A DNA stretch of 64,000 nt, from assembly GCA_021732215.1 (NCBI GenBank), contig JAKFVL010000003.1:1-64000 (forward strand), in the 5' to 3' direction. Made by a program: the position numbers and the translations under genes. The DNA comes from Hyphomicrobiales bacterium. Its GTDB lineage: Bacteria > Pseudomonadota > Alphaproteobacteria > Rhizobiales > Xanthobacteraceae. How positions within the stretch are numbered: position 1 is the first letter of the stretch; each line of letters opens with the position of its first letter. Positions 59,966 to 64,000 of this stretch are shown piece by piece. Below the pieces are notes generated by a model. The model had not been told where the DNA came from. It ran no database searches and saw only the letters and a list, made by a program, of their open reading frames with translations.

Positions 59966-60961
59966 CTATCCCCAAAGCGCGCTTTCTGGCGGATGCACGA
60001 GGCTGCCGTCGTAGCGGAGTCCGGGTACGCGATCCTTCGCCAGCAGCAAGGGTCCGTCGAGATCGACCACGCGCGCGCCCTGCGCCACCAGCATTGCGGG
60101 CGCCATCGCCAGCGAAGTCGCCACCATGCAGCCCATCATGATGCCGAAGCCGAGCGCCCTTGCTTCGTCCGCCATCGCCAGCGCTTCGGTGAGGCCGCCG
60201 GTCTTGTCGAGCTTGATGTTGATGGCGTCGTAGCGCTCGCGCAGGCCGCGGAGCGATGCACGATCGTGAACGCTCTCGTCGGCGCAGACCGCAACCGGCC
60301 GTTTGACGTGCGCGAGAATGTCGTCGTGCCCGGCCGGCAGCGGTTGTTCGACCATCGTCACGCCGGCGTCCGCGCAGATCGCGAGATAGCGTTCGAGATT
60401 GGACGAGGTCCACGCCTCGTTGGCATCGACGATGAGTTCGCATCCGGGCGCGGCCTTCCGCACGGCAGCGATTCGCTCGGCATCGCCATCGCCGCCGAGC
60501 TTGATCTTGAGCAGGGCGCGATGCGCGGCCTTCGCCGTGGCTTCCGCCATGGCTTCCGGACTTCCCAGCGAGATCGTGTAGGCCGTGGTGCAGGCGCGCG
60601 GAGGTTCGCGGCCCAGCACATCCCAGATACGTGCTTGCCTCGACTTTGCCTCAAGGTCGCATAGCGCGCAGTCGAGTGCGTTTCGCGCTGCGCCAGCGGG
60701 CATCGCGGATTGCAACGCGGCACGGGTCAGGCCCGCCGCCAGCGGCTTACGCATCGCGTCAATCGCCGCCAGCGTCACGTCCGGCGTTTCGCCGTAGCGC
60801 GGGTAGGGAACGCACTCGCCGCGCCCTGTGTGGATGCCGCTTGATAGCGCCGCCACGACGACCACCGCCTCGGTCTTGGCGCCGCGGCTGATGGTGAAAC
60901 TGCCTGCGATCGGCCAGCGCTCGATGGTGGCCGCAAGCGTGATGGGTTGAGCGGAAGTCAT
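59966..60961 (-). CDS. Dipeptide (L-Ala-D/L-Glu) epimerase of the enolase superfamily
   Basis: A 331-residue TIM-barrel epimerase for muropeptide recycling, or the related N-succinyl/acetyl amino-acid racemase activity. Metal and acid-base residues are in place: LKIKLGG (K-x-K), IVDANEAW (Asp), VEQPL (Glu), CADES (Asp) and INIKLDKTGGL (Lys). Its C-terminal sequence lies over the short repeats at 59935-59973. It is divergent from mlaE with a 111-bp gap that must hold both promoters. Confidence 0.85.
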   Translation of the reverse strand: MTSAQPITLAATIERWPIAGSFTISRGAKTEAVVVVAALSSGIHTGRGECVPYPRYGETPDVTLAAIDAMRKPLAAGLTRAALQSAMPAGAARNALDCALCDLEAKSRQARIWDVLGREPPRACTTAYTISLGSPEAMAEATAKAAHRALLKIKLGGDGDAERIAAVRKAAPGCELIVDANEAWTSSNLERYLAICADAGVTMVEQPLPAGHDDILAHVKRPVAVCADESVHDRASLRGLRERYDAINIKLDKTGGLTEALAMADEARALGFGIMMGCMVATSLAMAPAMLVAQGARVVDLDGPLLLAKDRVPGLRYDGSLVHPPESALWG

Positions 60962-61072
60962 TCGAAAGTCTGCAATTTCCCGGCGAGGGGTTGCCCCTCG
61001 CGCTCAATTATGGCTGTTATTGGCGATGTCGCACAAGTCAGAGTCCCCTCGGTTTGCACGGCCCTGTCTTGA

Positions 61073-62233
61073 GTGCACGATTCTGTACGGGAGCGGACAT
61101 TGAGCGGCGGACCGGCTTTGGAACGGATGACGCAGGGCGATGCGCTTGCGCTCTATGCGTCCGGACCGTGGACAGCGCGTTACGCGCCCGATCTCGAGAC
61201 GCTCGTCGGCGACGTCGAGAAGATGAACAGCAAGAGCAAGCGCGTGCTGATCGATGTGTCGAAGGTCGCCAAGCTCGATACGTTCGGGGCGTGGCTGATC
61301 GAGCGCCTCAGCCGCAGTCTGGCGATGACCGGAGCGGAACTGCGGATTGCGGGTCTGTCGGCAAATTACTCGACGCTGGTGGACGAGGTTCGCCGCGTCA
61401 AGGAAACTCCGCCGCCGGATCGGGAGCCGGTTACGATCAGAGCGACGCTCGATCGGATCGGCCGCAGCGTCGCCCAGATCGGCGATACGCTGATTGGCAT
61501 CATCGAGATGACCGGCGCGCTTCTGTTTGCGCTATGGACGGTTGTTCGTCACCCGTCCCGGTTCCGGTTTACGTCCGTCGTCCATCATCTGGAGCAGGTG
61601 TGCTGGCGTGCGGTGCCTATCATCGTGCTCATCACGTTCCTGATCGGTTGTATCATCGCCCAGCAGGGCCTGTTTCATTTCCGCCGCTTCGGCGCGGATG
61701 TCTTCGTCGTCGACATGCTCGGCGTGCTGGTGCTGCGCGAGATCGGCGTGCTGCTGGTCGCGATCATGGTCGCGGGGCGCTCCGGCAGCGCTTACACCGC
61801 CGAACTCGGCTCCATGAAGATGCGCGAGGAGATCGATGCGCTCCGCACCATGGGGTTCGACCCCATCGAGGTGCTGGTGCTGCCGCGGATCATCGCGCTG
61901 GTCATCGGCCTGCCGGCCCTGACCTTCCTCGGCGCGATGGCGGCGCTCTATGGCGGTGGGCTGGTGGCGTGGCTGTACGGCGGCGTCGAGCCTGAAGCAT
62001 TCCTGCTGCGGCTGCGCGACGCCATCAGCATCGATCACTTCATGATCGGCATGATCAAGGCGCCGTTCATGGCGATCGTGATCGGGATCGTCGCGTGCGT
62101 CGAAGGCATGCTGGTGCGCGGCAGCGCGGAATCGCTCGGCCAGCACACCACCGCTTCGGTCGTGAAAGGCATTTTCTTCGTCATCGTGATGGACGGCATC
62201 TTTGCGATCTTCTTCGCATCGATCGGAAAATAG
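61073..62233 (+). CDS. mlaE: STAS-fused MlaE, permease of the phospholipid transporter
   Basis: A 386-residue protein. Residues 15-115 are a STAS domain (VLIDVSKVAKLDTFGAWLIERL), which in Escherichia coli is the separate protein MlaB; fusion to MlaE is usual in alphaproteobacteria. Residues 130-386 hold the permease with about five membrane segments, REIGVLLVAIMVAGRSGSAY and EEIDALRTMGFDPIEVLVLPR being strong hallmarks. It works with MlaF and MlaD to keep the outer membrane asymmetric. Start at GTG 61073 or TTG 61100. Confidence 0.92.
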   Translation: MHDSVRERTLSGGPALERMTQGDALALYASGPWTARYAPDLETLVGDVEKMNSKSKRVLIDVSKVAKLDTFGAWLIERLSRSLAMTGAELRIAGLSANYSTLVDEVRRVKETPPPDREPVTIRATLDRIGRSVAQIGDTLIGIIEMTGALLFALWTVVRHPSRFRFTSVVHHLEQVCWRAVPIIVLITFLIGCIIAQQGLFHFRRFGADVFVVDMLGVLVLREIGVLLVAIMVAGRSGSAYTAELGSMKMREEIDALRTMGFDPIEVLVLPRIIALVIGLPALTFLGAMAALYGGGLVAWLYGGVEPEAFLLRLRDAISIDHFMIGMIKAPFMAIVIGIVACVEGMLVRGSAESLGQHTTASVVKGIFFVIVMDGIFAIFFASIGK

Positions 62234-62235
62234 CG

Positions 62236-63012
62236 ATGGCCAATCCTCCCAATGACGCGATCATTCGCGTGCGCGATCTCACCGTCGAGTTCGGAGGCGG
62301 CAAGACCCGCGTCCTCAACGGCCTCAATCTCGACGTCAGGCGTGGCGAGATTCTTGGCTTCGTCGGCCCGTCGGGCGCCGGCAAATCCGTTCTGATGCGC
62401 ACCATCATCGGTCTGGTTCCGCGGCTTGCCGGCGATATCGAGGTGTTCGGCGTCGATCTGGGAACTGCGGATTCCGATGCACGCCGCGCGGTGGAGCGGC
62501 GCTGGGGAATCCTGTTTCAGCACGGCGCCTTGTTCTCGTCGTTGAGCGTGCGCCAGAACATCCAGTTCCCGGTGCGCGAGTATCTCAATGTCTCGGAGCG
62601 TCTGCTCGACGAGATCACCATCGCCAAACTCGGCATGGTCGGACTGAAGCCCGAAGTGGCGGATCGTTATCCCTCGGAACTCTCCGGAGGCATGATCAAG
62701 CGCGTGGCGCTGGCGCGGGCGCTGGCGCTCGATCCGGAACTTGTGTTCCTGGATGAGCCCACGTCCGGCCTCGATCCGATCGGGGCCGGAGACTTCGACG
62801 ATCTCGTCATGACGTTGCAACGGACTTTGGGGCTGACGGTTTTCATGGTAACCCATGACCTCGACAGCCTGTATACGGCCTGCGACCGGATCGCCGTTTT
62901 AGGAGACGGTAAGGTGATCGCGGTAGGCTCGATCGACGATATGCGGGCATCGCAGCATCCGTGGCTGAATTCCTATTTTCACGGCAAGCGCGCCCGCGCC
63001 GTTGTAAGTTAA
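62236..63012 (+). CDS. mlaF: MlaF, ATPase of the phospholipid transporter
   Basis: A 258-residue ABC ATPase. VGPSGAGKSVLMRTIIGL is Walker A with flanks, QHGALFSSLSV the Q-loop (the ALFSSLSV form is typical of MlaF), LSGGMIKRVALARAL the signature, VFLDEPTSGLDP Walker B, and VTHDLDSLYTACDR the switch. ATG at 62236 follows the mlaE stop by two bases. Couples ATP use to lipid movement by MlaE-MlaD. Confidence 0.93.
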   Translation: MANPPNDAIIRVRDLTVEFGGGKTRVLNGLNLDVRRGEILGFVGPSGAGKSVLMRTIIGLVPRLAGDIEVFGVDLGTADSDARRAVERRWGILFQHGALFSSLSVRQNIQFPVREYLNVSERLLDEITIAKLGMVGLKPEVADRYPSELSGGMIKRVALARALALDPELVFLDEPTSGLDPIGAGDFDDLVMTLQRTLGLTVFMVTHDLDSLYTACDRIAVLGDGKVIAVGSIDDMRASQHPWLNSYFHGKRARAVVS

Positions 63013-63028
63013 GTATTGGAGCAGAGCG

Positions 63029-63886
63029 ATGGAAACCCGGGCGAATTACGTCCTGATCGGCGCATTCACGCTGGGGATCATCGCGGCGGCCTTCAGCTTT
63101 GTGCTGTGGTTCCAGAGCCTTCATTCAGCCAAGTTGCGCTCGCCGCTGCGCATCGTATTCGAAGGGCCGGTGACCGGCCTGCGGACCGGCGGCAGCGTGA
63201 ATTTCAACGGCGTGAGGATCGGCGAGGTGGTGTCGGTGAAACTCGACAACCCGCGCCGCGTGGTCGCGCTTGCCATGATCGACAACGCGCCGGTGCGCAA
63301 CGACACCCAGGTCGGCCTCGAGTTTCAGGGTCTGACCGGCGTTGCGGCGATCGCACTGAAGGGCAGTTCGCTGGACGCGCCGCCGGTTGCCGCCGCCGAT
63401 GACGGCGTGCCGACGCTCACCGCCGACCCCAATGCCTTGCAGGACATTACCGAAGCCGTCCGCGCCACCCTGCAGAACATCAACCGCGTGGTCGCGGAAA
63501 ATCAGGAATCGGTGCGGAACTCGCTGCGCAACGTGGAGGCGTTTACGGCCTCGCTGGCGGGCAATTCCGAGAAGATCGATAGCATCGTGCGCAAGACCGA
63601 CAGCATGATGTCGAAGGCGGACAACGTCATGGCAGGCTTCGAACTGCTGGCGGGCAAGGATGGCGGCAAACTTGCCGCCGCGATCGAATCGTTCAAGGAA
63701 CTGGCGGACAATCTCGACAAGCGGTCCGGCGCGCTGATCGTCGACGGCCGCCGCACGCTTGGCGATATCAGCCGCGCGATCAACAATCTGGACCGCGATC
63801 CGCGGCGGCTGATCTTCGGCCCGAGCAGCGCCAGCACGCCGGCGCCCGCGCCAGCACCCGCCACACCGGAGCGGCGGCGGCAGTAG
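63029..63886 (+). CDS. mlaD: MlaD, MCE-domain lipid-binding subunit
   Basis: A 285-residue protein with an N-terminal membrane anchor (residues 9-29) and an MCE domain (about 38-115: GPVTGLRTGGSVNFNGVRIGEV, then DNAPVRNDTQVGLEF and LTGVAAIALKG). The remaining periplasmic part is helical and includes a NSLRNVEAFTASLAGNSEK stretch; the C-terminus is Pro/Ala-rich and ends in basic residues. Starts 17 bp after mlaF. Completes the Mla inner-membrane complex; an MlaC or lipoprotein gene would lie past the window. Confidence 0.92.
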   Translation: METRANYVLIGAFTLGIIAAAFSFVLWFQSLHSAKLRSPLRIVFEGPVTGLRTGGSVNFNGVRIGEVVSVKLDNPRRVVALAMIDNAPVRNDTQVGLEFQGLTGVAAIALKGSSLDAPPVAAADDGVPTLTADPNALQDITEAVRATLQNINRVVAENQESVRNSLRNVEAFTASLAGNSEKIDSIVRKTDSMMSKADNVMAGFELLAGKDGGKLAAAIESFKELADNLDKRSGALIVDGRRTLGDISRAINNLDRDPRRLIFGPSSASTPAPAPAPATPERRRQ

Positions 63887-63983
63887 CCTGCGGGATCTGC
63901 GCACCACTGCGGCTTTACCGAGCGGCCTCATTGTCGTGCGCGTTCAGCTGCGAGTCCTGCAGACATGCGCCAAACGGAAAACG

Positions 63984-64000
63984 CCCCGGCATAGCCGGGG
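63984..64000. terminator. GC-rich hairpin at the right edge, probable terminator of the mla genes
   Basis: Perfect seven-bp stem CCCCGGC / GCCGGGG with an ATA loop ends at the last base of the window; any T-run lies outside. It follows the mlaD stop by about 100 bp, in a stretch with no gene of its own. Confidence 0.5.

Noticed and set aside
59935-59973. Short imperfect 13-bp repeats as a regulatory site
   Set aside because: They lie at the converging ends of two genes and partly inside coding sequence; more likely slippage.

Overview
The window reads as a chromosomal segment of an alphaproteobacterium, most likely of the Bradyrhizobium / Rhodopseudomonas / Afipia / Nitrobacter group. This is inferred from the GC-rich codon use of the right half, the frequent GTG/TTG starts, the PmtA-like methyltransferase, the STAS-fused MlaE, and a palindromic intergenic repeat of a kind common in that group. 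No name can be proven from sequence alone. No rRNA, tRNA, CRISPR array, integrase or complete IS element was recognised.

Layout. (1) 1-3.9 kb, visibly more AT-rich: a leftward block with a YqaJ-type exonuclease, an ERF annealing protein carrying a C-terminal HNH-like cysteine/histidine module, a hypothetical protein and the start of another small gene. A divergent XRE regulator faces the block across two matching 17-bp operator-like palindromes. This looks like the recombination module of a prophage or integrative element, or its remnant. (2) 4.0-9.5 kb: a polysaccharide deacetylase overlapping a formyltransferase, a matrixin-type metalloprotease with four 106-residue repeats, a frameshifted relic gene and a methyltransferase. 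(3) 9.5-38.7 kb: a large surface-glycan operon. A sigma70-like promoter with two GTTCAT palindromes precedes a winged-helix regulator and a NusG paralogue. Just after the NusG paralogue comes a hairpin plus an ops-like element, then about 28 kb of tightly overlapping genes. They encode a Wzm/Wzt exporter; a legionaminic-acid-type nonulosonate pathway by the GDP route (PtmE-like guanylyltransferase, LegB, LegC, LegG/NeuC, LegI/NeuB, LegF/NeuA-like enzymes); a polysialyltransferase-like enzyme; several methyltransferases, acyltransferases, an SGNH hydrolase and glycosyltransferases; and a complete FnlA/FnlB/FnlC set with a WbuB-like transferase for UDP-L-FucNAc. (4) 38.6-45.4 kb: a leftward flippase-like membrane protein, then a UDP-glucuronate epimerase-like enzyme, ManC/AlgA, a transaldolase and a WlbA/WlbC-like oxidoreductase-aminotransferase pair. 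(5) 45.6-64 kb: housekeeping chromosome with murJ, an orphan molybdenum hydroxylase with two c-type cytochromes, a DMT transporter, an AsnC-type effector-domain protein, thiD, pmtA-like, an LpxH-like phosphatase with a GT4 partner, a threonine dehydratase-like enzyme, an MFS transporter, a dipeptide epimerase and mlaE-mlaF-mlaD.

How it works together (inference). The regulator and the NusG paralogue probably control a long glycan operon, with the NusG paralogue loading at the ops-like site to suppress termination. The products would make a nonulosonate- and FucNAc-containing polysaccharide that is methylated or acylated and exported by Wzm/Wzt. The C-terminal domain of Wzt suggests recognition of a modified chain end. 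No initiating phosphoglycosyltransferase, Wzx/Wzy pair or ligase lies in the window, so those would be elsewhere.
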